Assembly: GCA_964429355.1 (NCBI GenBank)
Contig: CAYSCH010000364.1
Location: 1-9,630, forward strand
Origin: JAAYAY01 sp964429355
GTDB taxonomy: Bacteria; Planctomycetota; Planctomycetia; Pirellulales; Thermoguttaceae
Direction of reading: 5' to 3'
DNA length: 9,630 bases
How positions within the stretch are numbered: the first letter of the stretch is position 1; each line of letters begins with the position of its first letter. The notes under the pieces were generated by a model. The model was not told the origin of the DNA and searched no databases. It worked only from the letters and a program-made list of their open reading frames with translations. The position numbers were made by a program, and so were the translations under genes. Of this stretch, positions 1 through 6,027 are shown one piece after another.

Positions 1-45
1 GAGCCCGACCCCGCGGCACCCTCGCCGCTCCGTCCCGTATCCCAA

Positions 46-88
46 GGGCCCGCCGGAACACTGTTTTCCCGCGACGGGCCCCCTTTTT
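46..88 (+). terminator. Possible intrinsic terminator
   Basis: GGGCCCG at 46-52 pairs perfectly with CGGGCCC at 75-81. A smaller inner stem (GGAA 55-58 with TTCC 65-68) can form inside the loop. The outer stem is followed by CC and five T (84-88), as in a rho-independent terminator reading rightward. No stop codon for an upstream gene is visible before it in any plus frame, so the gene it would end is not identified. The 22-base loop is large, which lowers confidence. Confidence 0.35.
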
Positions 89-210
89 CGTCCCCTGCCC
101 CCTGCCTCCAGCCATGCATGCCACTCGATGGAAATCTCTTCCCACAATCAGCCACTCGCCGCGAGCAACCCATTCCGCCGGAGCGGTAGCTCCCACCGGT
201 CGCCCCGCGC

Positions 211-407
211 CCCCGTCTCCCGTCCCCCGTCTCCCGTCCCCTCCGATCTTCTATCTCCCATCTCCGATCTCCCCGCTCCTTGCTCCGTCCCCCGACCCCC
301 GTCCCCTGTCCCCCATCTTCCATCTCCAATGACCGCGTCTCTCCCTGCTCCTTGCTCCCTGCTCCTTGCCCTCTCCGATCCCCCCTGCTCCCTGCTCCCT
401 GCTCTCC
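211..407. repeat. Degenerate 7-base tandem repeat, block 1
   Basis: The plus strand is almost entirely C and T with a G or A about once per seven bases. It can be cut into heptads such as CTCCCAT, CTCCGAT, CTCCCTG and CTCCTTG (approximate consensus CTCCNNN). The clearest runs are at 254-280 and 343-406. The unit is too short and too variable for CRISPR, and no spacers are present. The opposite strand is a G/A-rich purine tract. Function is unknown; short heptad repeats elsewhere typically arise by slipped-strand expansion. Confidence 0.7.
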
Positions 408-548
408 TAATGCATACACATCATCCCGAGGTTTTGGCACATACCTCACAAGTATGGTAAACACTTGCGCCTCGACACAACTTCCTAACCAGGCATGACC
501 AGATGACTTACACCCACCCCGCTCGCCCAAGTCTACTTTCGGATCACA

Positions 549-560
549 CACGCATGCGTG
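549..560. repeat. 12-bp perfect palindrome
   Basis: CACGCATGCGTG is its own reverse complement and lies between the two heptad-repeat blocks, about 270 bases upstream of the sulfatase start. It could be a dimeric regulator site, but a single palindrome of this size can also occur by chance. No second copy is seen in the window. Confidence 0.3.
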
Positions 561-600
561 CCAAAACTCTCACATTCACACCACCAATAAAACATTTTAG

Positions 601-693
601 CCCTGACTCCTGTCTCTCCCATCTCCGATCTCCCTGTCCCCTCTGTCCTCTGCCGTTCTGACCTCTGACCTCTGTCCTCTCGCTCCCGTCGCC
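601..693. repeat. Degenerate 7-base tandem repeat, block 2
   Basis: This is the same kind of pyrimidine-rich heptad tract as 211-407. The 20-base word at 615-634 (TCTCCCATCTCCGATCTCCC) is identical to that at 254-273, so the two blocks share an origin. Later units drift to forms such as TGACCTC and TGTCCTC. It ends about 140 bases before the sulfatase start. Confidence 0.65.
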
Positions 694-830
694 ATTTTGC
701 CCAACTTTCCCCCCACGGGCTTGAACGTGGCGGCGCGACCGGACAAATTGAACTACGTCGCAAGGTAACCCGCCAGGCGGCTTCTCTGCGATTGGCCCAC
801 CATATCGGCTTGAATACAAGGAACCGGCTA

Positions 831-2300
831 ATGAACAAAACCTTCGCAATCGGGATCCTGTTGTCGTTCGCACTTGCAGCCAGCGAGTTGCAGGCTGCCG
901 AGAAGCCCAACATCCTGTTTATCGCCATCGATGATCAGAACGATTGGTTCGGATGTCTCGGCGGCCATCCCCAGGCGCAGACCCCGAATATCGATCGGCT
1001 GGCCGGCCAGGGCACTCTGTTCACCAACGCCCATTGCCAGTCGCCCCTCTGCAATCCCTGCCGCACAAGCCTGCTGACGGGCCTGCGGCCGTCGACGACC
1101 GGCATCTACGGGCTGTCCCCCTGGATCCGCGACGTCGAAAAATGGAAAGACGTCATCACGCTCCCCCAGTATCTCGCCCAGCACGGCTACCGCACCTACT
1201 CGACCGGCAAGATCTTTCACGGCGCCTACGGACGCAAGAAGACCGATACCGAGTTCCAGGTGCTCGGACCCGCTTCGGCAATCGGTGCTCGTCCCGCACA
1301 GAAGCTCGTCGATACGCCCTCCAAGCACCCGCTGGTCGACTGGGGTGTGTTTCCCCACAAGGACGAAGACAAGGGAGACTGGCAGGTGGCAAGCTGGACC
1401 GTCGAGCAGTTGGAATCCGGACTGCCCGAGCCGTTCTTCCTGTCGGCTGGTTTCTTCCTGCCCCACGTGCCGTGCTATGCGACTCAGAAATGGTTCGACC
1501 TCTATCCCGAAGAAACGCTCCAGTTGCCGCCGGTTCGAATGGACGATCGCGACGACACGCCGCGATTCTCCTGGTACCTGCACTGGAAGCTCCCCGAGCC
1601 GCGGCTCAAGTTCCTCCAGGAGGCGAACCAGTGGAAGAACCTGGTCCGCTCGTACCTGGCCTGCACGAGTTTTGTCGATAGCCAAGTGGGCCGCCTGACC
1701 GAGGCCCTCGAGCGGAGCGGCCACACCGACGACACGGTGATCGTCCTCTGGTCGGACCACGGCTGGCACCTCGGTGAGAAACTGATCACCGGCAAGAACA
1801 CCCTCTGGGACCGTTCGACCCGGGTGCCGCTGATCTTTGCCGGGCCGGGAGTGGCCGTTGGTGCCCGCTGCAATCGGCCCGCGGAATTGCTTGACATCTA
1901 CCCTACTCTGGTAGAATTGTGCGGGTTGCCGCCCAACAGTAACCTGGAAGGTCACAGCCTCATGCCGCAATTGAAGGACGCCAATGCGCCGCGGCCCTGG
2001 CCGGCAATCACCACCCACAACCACGACAACCACGGTGTCCGCACGGAGAACTGGCGATTCATCCAGTATGCCGACGGATCGGAAGAGCTTTATGACATGC
2101 GCAAGGATCCAAACGAGTGGACGAACCTGGCCAGCGATCCAGCGTATCGTGAGATCCTGGAAGAACATCGACGCCTCTTGCCGCCAAAGAGCGCCAAGCC
2201 GGCGCCGGGGAGCGAATCGCGAATCCTGATCTATGAAGACGGCAAGGCCAACTGGGAAGGCGAGGACATCATGGCCGACGATCCAATTCCGGAGTTGTGA
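831..2300 (+). CDS. Secreted sulfatase, iduronate-2-sulfatase-like
   Basis: This encodes a type I (formylglycine) sulfatase of 489 residues that should hydrolyse sulfate esters, probably on polysaccharides, outside the cytoplasm. I chose the ATG at 831 over an in-frame ATG at 792 because AAGGA (818-822) is well placed and the protein then begins with a clean signal peptide (about residues 1-22, cut near LQA/AEK). Visible metal-site elements are D34-D35 in AIDDQND, the CxPxR motif C74-N-P-C-R78 followed by TSLLTG, H212 in LPHVP, D309-H310 in WSDHGWHLGEK, and K317. C74 is the expected formylglycine precursor. The C-terminal half has the ENWRFIQYADG and ELYDMRKDPNEWTNLA signatures typical of the iduronate-sulfatase-like group. 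The sulfated substrate cannot be told from sequence. One oddity is a second cysteine, C77, inside the motif. A maturing enzyme (FGE) is not in the window. Confidence 0.93.
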   Translation: MNKTFAIGILLSFALAASELQAAEKPNILFIAIDDQNDWFGCLGGHPQAQTPNIDRLAGQGTLFTNAHCQSPLCNPCRTSLLTGLRPSTTGIYGLSPWIRDVEKWKDVITLPQYLAQHGYRTYSTGKIFHGAYGRKKTDTEFQVLGPASAIGARPAQKLVDTPSKHPLVDWGVFPHKDEDKGDWQVASWTVEQLESGLPEPFFLSAGFFLPHVPCYATQKWFDLYPEETLQLPPVRMDDRDDTPRFSWYLHWKLPEPRLKFLQEANQWKNLVRSYLACTSFVDSQVGRLTEALERSGHTDDTVIVLWSDHGWHLGEKLITGKNTLWDRSTRVPLIFAGPGVAVGARCNRPAELLDIYPTLVELCGLPPNSNLEGHSLMPQLKDANAPRPWPAITTHNHDNHGVRTENWRFIQYADGSEELYDMRKDPNEWTNLASDPAYREILEEHRRLLPPKSAKPAPGSESRILIYEDGKANWEGEDIMADDPIPEL

Positions 2301-2358
2301 ACCCGGAACTGCCGCAAGAATGACGGATTCTCTCGACAATTAGAACCTGTGAACTTGG

Positions 2359-3633
2359 ATGACCGGAATGATGGAATGGCTGAAGACTGTGTTGCCGCGG
2401 CCAGGGAGTGTGCATGCGGCCCTGCGATCGCTCGCGGCCTGTTTGCTTGTGGCCGGTATGGCGGCGGCAGACGAGTCGAAGAAGGAGTATCCTCGTGTCT
2501 TCGAGTTTGCCCATGTCGGCGTGACCTTTGATGGAGACTTCGACGGGGCACGGCTGAATGACGTTGTTCGGGACGAAAGTGGCGACTATCGGGTCGTGAT
2601 CCGGCCGGAAAACGAGCCCATCAACGACAGCGCCTGGTACTCCTTCCGCGTCTCGGCGGTTACTCCGCAGACCATCACGATCCGGCTGAACTACGAGGGT
2701 GGCAAGCATCGTTACCATCCCAAGATGAGCACGGACGGAACGACCTGGCAACGACTCTCGGCTGATCGCTATCAGCGGGGCGAAGCAGGGGCGACGCTAC
2801 GGGTCGACGTGGGACCGAAGCCGGTCTGGATTTCTGCCCAGGAAATGATCGGTATCGCGGAATTGGGCGCGTGGATCGATAAGATGGCGAGGTCGCCCTT
2901 CGTTGAGGAGTCGGAGATCGGCCGATCGGTCGGCGGCCGGCCACTGCGGCAACTGACGATCGGTCCCGAAGACCCCAAGTATGCGGTGGCGATCATCGGC
3001 CGTCAGCATCCGCCGGAGATCACCGGCACGATGGCCCTGATGGAGTTTGTGGAGACCCTTGCCGGACCGAGCGAGCTGGCCGCGGAGTTCCGCCAGAGCT
3101 TTCAGGTCCTTGTGGTTCCCTTGATGAATCCGGATGGCGTGGCGGGGGGCAACTGGCGGCACAATCTCCACGGGGTGGACTTGAATCGCGACTGGGAGAA
3201 GTTCCGTCAGCCGGAGACCGAGGCCCTCCGTGACTCGGTCCTCCGTTATCAGAGTCCGGAGATGCCGCGGCTGGCGTTCTTCCTCGATTTCCACTCGACC
3301 CAGCACGATGTGTTCTACGTCGAAACGGGGGAAGTGCAAGTCTGGCCGTCGGAATTTTCCGAACGTTGGCTGAAGGCCTTGGGAGAGCGCCTGCCCGACT
3401 ACAAGGTGCGGCAGGAACCGAGTTCCGGAGGCGGCCCATTGTCGAAGGTCTGGGCACGAAAGGTGATGAAGGTCCCCGCCGTCATCTACGAGGTCGGCGA
3501 CAACACCAACCGGGAACTGATCCGCAAGGTGGCCCGGACGTCGGCTGAAGAGATGATGCGACTGGCCCTTGAAGAAGCCGAGGCGGTCGCACGCGGGGCC
3601 AAAAGCCCAGCAGAGCTGCAGCTTGCGCCATGA
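2359..3633 (+). CDS. M14-family zinc carboxypeptidase, exported
   Basis: This encodes a metallocarboxypeptidase of 424 residues. An N-terminal beta-rich domain (about 45-155, with RPENEPINDSAWYSFRV) precedes the catalytic domain, an arrangement like the cytosolic-carboxypeptidase (CCP/AGBL-like) branch of M14. Zinc ligands are H217 and E220 (RQHPPE) and H312 (LDFHSTQHD). N276-R277 (VDLNRDW) fits the substrate-carboxylate pair and E378 (VIYEVGDNT) the catalytic glutamate, so the enzyme looks intact. Residues 18-37 are a hydrophobic export segment ending in AAADES, preceded by an unusually long, mostly polar N-region. No start has a strong ribosome binding site: ATGs at 2359, 2368 and 2371 are possible, and a GTG at 2410 would give a cleaner signal peptide. 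It lies 58 bases after the sulfatase on the same strand, so co-transcription is plausible. The substrate is unknown. Confidence 0.88.
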   Translation: MTGMMEWLKTVLPRPGSVHAALRSLAACLLVAGMAAADESKKEYPRVFEFAHVGVTFDGDFDGARLNDVVRDESGDYRVVIRPENEPINDSAWYSFRVSAVTPQTITIRLNYEGGKHRYHPKMSTDGTTWQRLSADRYQRGEAGATLRVDVGPKPVWISAQEMIGIAELGAWIDKMARSPFVEESEIGRSVGGRPLRQLTIGPEDPKYAVAIIGRQHPPEITGTMALMEFVETLAGPSELAAEFRQSFQVLVVPLMNPDGVAGGNWRHNLHGVDLNRDWEKFRQPETEALRDSVLRYQSPEMPRLAFFLDFHSTQHDVFYVETGEVQVWPSEFSERWLKALGERLPDYKVRQEPSSGGGPLSKVWARKVMKVPAVIYEVGDNTNRELIRKVARTSAEEMMRLALEEAEAVARGAKSPAELQLAP

Positions 3634-3733
3634 CACCAGCGGTCGACCAGGAGGCTGCAAAGGTGCCCCCAGCCGTTGCGGCACGAATCGCCAAATGGCC
3701 TTGCGCAATTCGTGAAAGAATGGCCGTCCTGAG

Positions 3734-3767
3734 GATAGCCGCGTGGGCTTGCCCCGCGCTCAGGTTG
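3734..3767 (+). repeat. 34-bp direct repeat, first unit
   Basis: This segment matches 3817-3850 at 33 of 34 positions, the only difference being GATAG versus GATAA at its left end. It contains CGCGTGGGCTTGCCCCGCG, which folds into a GC-rich hairpin with one bulged T. The same core occurs once in the other element copy, near 6078-6097. Confidence 0.8.
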
Positions 3768-3816
3768 GACTCCCGGCTTTGGCCGGCGTTCCTCGAAACA
3801 CCTCACCGATCGCAGT

Positions 3817-3850
3817 GATAACCGCGTGGGCTTGCCCCGCGCTCAGGTTG
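3817..3850 (+). repeat. 34-bp direct repeat, second unit
   Basis: This is the second copy of the segment at 3734-3767, offset by 83 bases within the same element. The intervening DNA includes another small hairpin, CCGGC-tttg-GCCGG, near 3773-3786. The near-identity indicates a recent internal duplication or insertion in copy 1. Confidence 0.8.
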
Positions 3851-4075
3851 CGTCCATGTTTTGCCAACGAACTCTGTCAGTCCCGTCCCATCGCCTTACC
3901 GCAATTTCCTCTGGGAATCACGCAAGGCCATTTGGAAGACTCGGGGGAATGCCGCCATGGAGGGAGGATCTGCGACTGCCAACTTGCCTTCCGCGGGCTC
4001 GGCGCCAATCATTCCCTGTCGTGGCATGGCGACCGGACGCCATCTGGCGTTTCGCCGGCCAGGCCGTATTGTTTC

Positions 4076-4090
4076 CGAAACTCCGTTTCG
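4076..4090. promoter_or_regulatory. Small hairpin or operator-like inverted repeat
   Basis: CGAAAC (4076-4081) and GTTTCG (4085-4090) are perfect inverted repeats around a 3-base loop. They lie 11 bases upstream of the redoxin ribosome binding site. They could be an operator half-site pair or an mRNA leader stem. No T-tract follows, so this is not a terminator. The role is speculative. Confidence 0.25.
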
Positions 4091-4101
4091 CGGGCTCTGT
4101 T

Positions 4102-4108
4102 GGAGGAG
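4102..4108 (+). promoter_or_regulatory. Strong ribosome binding site fixing the redoxin start
   Basis: GGAGGAG sits 9 bases before the ATG at 4118. It decides the start in an open frame that otherwise extends 375 bases further upstream, through the repeat element. Confidence 0.8.
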
Positions 4109-4117
4109 AGAGAATCC

Positions 4118-4720
4118 ATGGTTCGTGTTTGCCACATGCTGTTCGTGTTTGCCCTGTTCGCGTCGTCCGCCTGTGCCGTTTACGGAGACTCTGCCAAGAT
4201 CGGTCAAAAAGCGCCAGACTGGTCGGAAATCGTGGGTGTGGATGATGCCAAACACAGCCTGGCTGATTTCAAGAAAGCCCAGGCGGTTGTGCTCGTGTTT
4301 ACATGCAACCATTGCCCGGTCGCGAAGGCCTACGAGGATCGGCTCGTGGCCTTGCAGAACGACTACAAGGAAAAGAATGTGCAGGTGATTGCCGTCAACG
4401 TAAACAATATGCCGGCCGATACCTTGGAGCCGATGAAAGAGCGGGCCAAGGAAAAGAAGTTCAACTTCCCCTATCTCTACGACTCCTCCCAGAAGATCGG
4501 CCTTGCCTACGGCGCGACGAAGACACCCGAGGCCTACCTCCTCGATTCGGATCGCAAACTCGTGTACCACGGCGCGATCGACGACAGCCAGGACCCGGCG
4601 AAGATCAAGGTCAATCATCTTCGCGAGGCGATCGATGCCGTGCTGGCCGGAAAGGAACCTCCCAAGGCGGAAGTGAATGCCTTCGGATGTGGAATTCAGT
4701 ACGAAAAGAAAGACAAATGA
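4118..4720 (+). CDS. Secreted redoxin (AhpC/TSA-thioredoxin fold), CNHC motif
   Basis: This encodes a 200-residue thioredoxin-fold protein with an N-terminal signal peptide (residues 1 to about 23, hydrophobic LFVFALFASSACAVYG), so it acts outside the cytoplasm. The redoxin domain starts at IGQKAPDW (28-35). The redox motif C63-N-H-C66 stands in VFTCNHCPVAKAYEDR, and the cis-proline is P137 (TKTPEAYLLD). A further cysteine, C191, stands in the C-terminal FGCGIQY, a feature common in this CNHCP subgroup. It is expected to be a thiol-disulfide oxidoreductase or peroxiredoxin-like protein; partner and direction of electron flow are unknown. The ATG at 4118 is preferred because of the GGAGGAG at 4102-4108 and the signal peptide. 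A TlpA-like lipoprotein gene follows 111 bases downstream on the same strand, and a palindrome overlaps the stop codon. Confidence 0.9.
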   Translation: MVRVCHMLFVFALFASSACAVYGDSAKIGQKAPDWSEIVGVDDAKHSLADFKKAQAVVLVFTCNHCPVAKAYEDRLVALQNDYKEKNVQVIAVNVNNMPADTLEPMKERAKEKKFNFPYLYDSSQKIGLAYGATKTPEAYLLDSDRKLVYHGAIDDSQDPAKIKVNHLREAIDAVLAGKEPPKAEVNAFGCGIQYEKKDK

Positions 4721-4736
4721 CACCCGGCAGGTGTCA
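4718..4736. repeat. Perfect hairpin overlapping the redoxin stop codon
   Basis: TGACACC (4718-4724) and GGTGTCA (4730-4736) form a perfect 7-bp stem around CGGCA. The first three bases are the TGA stop codon of the redoxin gene. No T-run follows, so it is not a classical terminator. It could be an mRNA-stabilising 3' stem, a REP-like unit or a regulator site for the downstream gene. Confidence 0.5.
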
Positions 4737-4831
4737 ACTACTCAAAGTCGGTGATCGTGAACAGCGATGCGTGGAGAAAGCCCGCTCTATGCCAAACGGG
4801 CACTCGGCACGTGTCACCCCTGGGAGATGGT

Positions 4832-5449
4832 ATGAAATCCGTCCGGTTGCCGGTTCTGTTCGCAGCGATCTCGTTACTCGCGCTGACGGGCTGCACGAAA
4901 GAACCCGGGGACGGGGCCGCTCCGATGGCCGAAAAGACTATTTCGCCGGCGGCGACGGTGCCCCGTCTTCACGAACTCTCGCCGCCAGCCACGACTGGCG
5001 CCACACCGGTCCTCCGGGCCATCGACGAGAAGCAACTGGCCGACATTCTCAAAAAGCACCTGGGCAAAGTCGTACTCGTTGACTTCTGGGCAACGTGGTG
5101 CACCGAGTGCCTGGAACTGATGCCGCACACCGTTGCGATTCGCGAGGAACTCGCTGGCCGGGGCCTGCAGGTCATCCTGGTGAGCCTGGACTCGCCCGAG
5201 GACCGCCGCGACATGGTGGAAAAATCCCTCGCCGACAACGGCGCGAAGTTCGACAGCTACATCAGCCGCTACGGCGGCGACCCCAAGTCGGCCGAGGCCT
5301 TCCAGATCGAGTCTGCAGCGCTGCCGAACATCAAGCTCTACGACCGCAAGGGTACGCTTCGCAAGGTTTTTTCCGCGGGCCGAATGCCGCCGGAACCGTT
5401 TACCGCTGCCGACGTCGAACAAGCGGTCCGCGAGCTGTTGGCGGAGTAG
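4832..5449 (+). CDS. TlpA-like thioredoxin-fold lipoprotein
   Basis: This encodes a 205-residue envelope protein with a lipoprotein signal: MKSVRLPVLFAAISLLALTG then C21, where LTGC is the lipobox. A low-complexity linker (about 22-60) leads to a thioredoxin domain with VVLVDFWATWCTEC (C90 and C93), VILVSLDSPEDR (about 114-125) and the cis-proline in ALPNIKLYD (P165). It fits the TlpA/ResA-type redoxins that reduce or exchange disulfides outside the cytoplasm, here anchored to a membrane. The ATG at 4832 is chosen over the in-frame upstream start at 4751 because the lipobox then falls at residue 21 and GGGAG (4822-4826) precedes it, though the spacing is short at 5 bases. It follows the secreted redoxin and may share a transcript with it. 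The physiological client is not evident. Confidence 0.9.
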   Translation: MKSVRLPVLFAAISLLALTGCTKEPGDGAAPMAEKTISPAATVPRLHELSPPATTGATPVLRAIDEKQLADILKKHLGKVVLVDFWATWCTECLELMPHTVAIREELAGRGLQVILVSLDSPEDRRDMVEKSLADNGAKFDSYISRYGGDPKSAEAFQIESAALPNIKLYDRKGTLRKVFSAGRMPPEPFTAADVEQAVRELLAE

Positions 5450-5569
5450 TAGTCACAAATCGCTGTCTCGCATAGACTTAGGTCACCAGTCGCCGCGAGA
5501 TTCATGACAGAAACCGTCACGTCCCGCTCCCCCGGGCAGCCCGTCGCCTCCTGCTCGACGCGATCCCGA

Positions 5570-5601
5570 GGGGCTGTCAGGCGAGGCCCCGCAACAGCCC
5601 C
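5570..5601 (+). terminator. Hairpin after the TlpA-like gene, possible terminator
   Basis: GGGGCTGT (5570-5577) and ACAGCCCC (5594-5601) form a perfect 8-bp stem. The 16-base loop can pair further (GCG 5581-5583 with CGC 5590-5592). It lies 120 bases past the stop codon and lacks a T-tract, so it may be a transcript-end structure or part of a leader. The evidence for termination itself is weak. Confidence 0.3.
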
Positions 5602-5660
5602 GACTTCCGGACAGCAGCCGTGGTTCACAAGAAGCTACAGAAAACGCGCTTTCTGCCGGT

Positions 5661-5689
5661 TTCCTAGGCAGCCAGACTTGGCTTACAAT
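5661..5689 (+). promoter_or_regulatory. Weak promoter candidate for the small membrane protein
   Basis: TACAAT at 5684-5689 is a good -10 match. The hexamer 17 bases upstream, TTCCTA (5661-5666), is a poor -35 match. The -10 would place a start of transcription about 55-60 bases before the ATG at 5754. Sigma-70-like reading only; other sigma factors were not assessed. Confidence 0.25.
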
Positions 5690-5753
5690 AGATGGTTACG
5701 TCGTGAAACTTGGTTTGCCGGCCTTCGTCCCCCTGATACTGGATTGAGATCGC

Positions 5754-6023
5754 ATGTTCTCGCTTCCCTCCAAGTCGCGTATTGCCGTTTTTCTCTCGTC
5801 ACTTCTGGTTGTCTGGACGATCGTCGGCGGGTTGGTCATGGCCGCAGAGGAAGGGATGACCACGGCCCAGGACGCCGCGGCAAGCGCCAAGGGTCCGGTG
5901 TGGGCGATGGCATACATCGTGGTGCTGCTACTCGTCGGAGTCGGAGTTTTTGCAACCGTCCGAGGCTCTGGCCGCCGCGATCGCGCCAAGCCCGAAGAAT
6001 TCAAGGCCGTCGTGAAGCACTGA
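5754..6023 (+). CDS. Small membrane protein of unknown function
   Basis: This is an 89-residue protein I cannot name. It has a hydrophobic N-terminal segment (about 10-31, ending VMAAEEG), which may be a signal peptide or a first membrane span. A short polar stretch rich in Ala, Thr and Gln follows (32-46), then a clear second hydrophobic segment (about 49-67, WAMAYIVVLLLVGVGVFATV). The tail is basic and charged (RGSGRRDRAKPEEFKAVVKH). By the positive-inside rule the basic tail should lie in the cytoplasm. The distribution of hydrophobic and charged residues argues for a real gene although the ribosome binding site is weak. It stands apart from its neighbours, with 304 bases before it, and a repeat element begins 5 bases after its stop codon. 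No catalytic motif is visible. Confidence 0.7.
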   Translation: MFSLPSKSRIAVFLSSLLVVWTIVGGLVMAAEEGMTTAQDAAASAKGPVWAMAYIVVLLLVGVGVFATVRGSGRRDRAKPEEFKAVVKH

Positions 6024-6027
6024 TCTC

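Larger units (their letters stand above)
89..817. other. Long non-coding stretch upstream of the sulfatase
   Basis: I see no gene here. Open frames exist in several registers, but they translate to Pro/Ser/Leu-rich low-complexity sequence because the DNA itself is a repetitive pyrimidine-rich tract, and none has a convincing ribosome binding site. The stretch holds two heptad-repeat blocks (211-407 and 601-693) separated by ordinary sequence with a 12-bp palindrome at 549-560 and a short AT-rich patch near 583-600. The sulfatase promoter presumably lies in the last 150 bases, but I could not pick a convincing -35/-10 pair. Confidence 0.7.
3691..3935 (+). repeat. Interspersed element with inverted ends, copy 1
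   Basis: This is a 245-bp unit whose first 15 bases (CCAAATGGCCTTGCG, 3691-3705) are the exact reverse complement of its last 15 (3921-3935). It aligns along its length with 6028-6200: both carry GCCGTCCTGA, the GCGTGGGCTTGCCCCGCGCTC core, ACGAACTC followed by TCAGTCCC, and CAATTTCC...CTGGGA before the right end. It is longer than copy 2 because an 83-bp segment including the core is duplicated. It starts 57 bases after the carboxypeptidase stop. There is no internal gene and no obvious target-site duplication. It resembles a MITE or a large REP/BIME-like element; which of these is not decided by sequence alone. Confidence 0.8.
3634..4101. other. Gene-free interval with repeat element
   Basis: Just over half of this stretch is the inverted-end repeat at 3691-3935. 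The rest (3936-4101) contains small inverted repeats (ACGCC 4037-4041 with GGCGT 4046-4050, and CGAAAC/GTTTCG at 4076-4090) and probably the promoter of the redoxin gene. No gene is supported. The open frame that runs through it into the redoxin is discussed under that gene. Confidence 0.65.
5450..5753. other. Gene-free interval before the small membrane protein
   Basis: No gene is supported in these 304 bases. The open frame that starts at 5504 is Arg/Gly/Ser-rich and continues out of frame through the small membrane protein gene, as expected of a shadow. The interval contains a hairpin at 5570-5601 and a weak promoter-like sequence near 5661-5689. Confidence 0.6.

Noticed and set aside
114..498. 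Overlapping plus-strand open frames before the sulfatase
   Set aside because: All translate the pyrimidine-rich heptad tract into Pro/Ser/Leu low-complexity sequence, and three registers are open at once. No ribosome binding site or protein-like pattern.
211..693. CRISPR array
   Set aside because: The repeat unit is about 7 bases, variable, and has no spacers of regular length; no cas genes are present.
792..830. Earlier ATG for the sulfatase
   Set aside because: It adds 13 polar residues before an otherwise standard signal peptide, and the better-placed AAGGA precedes 831.
828..2339. 503-codon open frame antisense to the sulfatase
   Set aside because: It is the antisense shadow of a high-GC gene. 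It lacks recognisable domains, while the plus-strand frame has a full set of sulfatase motifs.
2797..3708. 303-codon minus-strand open frame over the carboxypeptidase
   Set aside because: Shadow frame without motifs; the plus strand encodes all M14 catalytic residues.
3743..4117. N-terminal extension of the redoxin through the repeat element
   Set aside because: It would add 125 residues translated from repeat DNA before a signal peptide, and GGAGGAG marks the start at 4118.
3896..4723. 275-codon minus-strand open frame over the redoxin
   Set aside because: Shadow of the redoxin gene and the repeat; no domain pattern.
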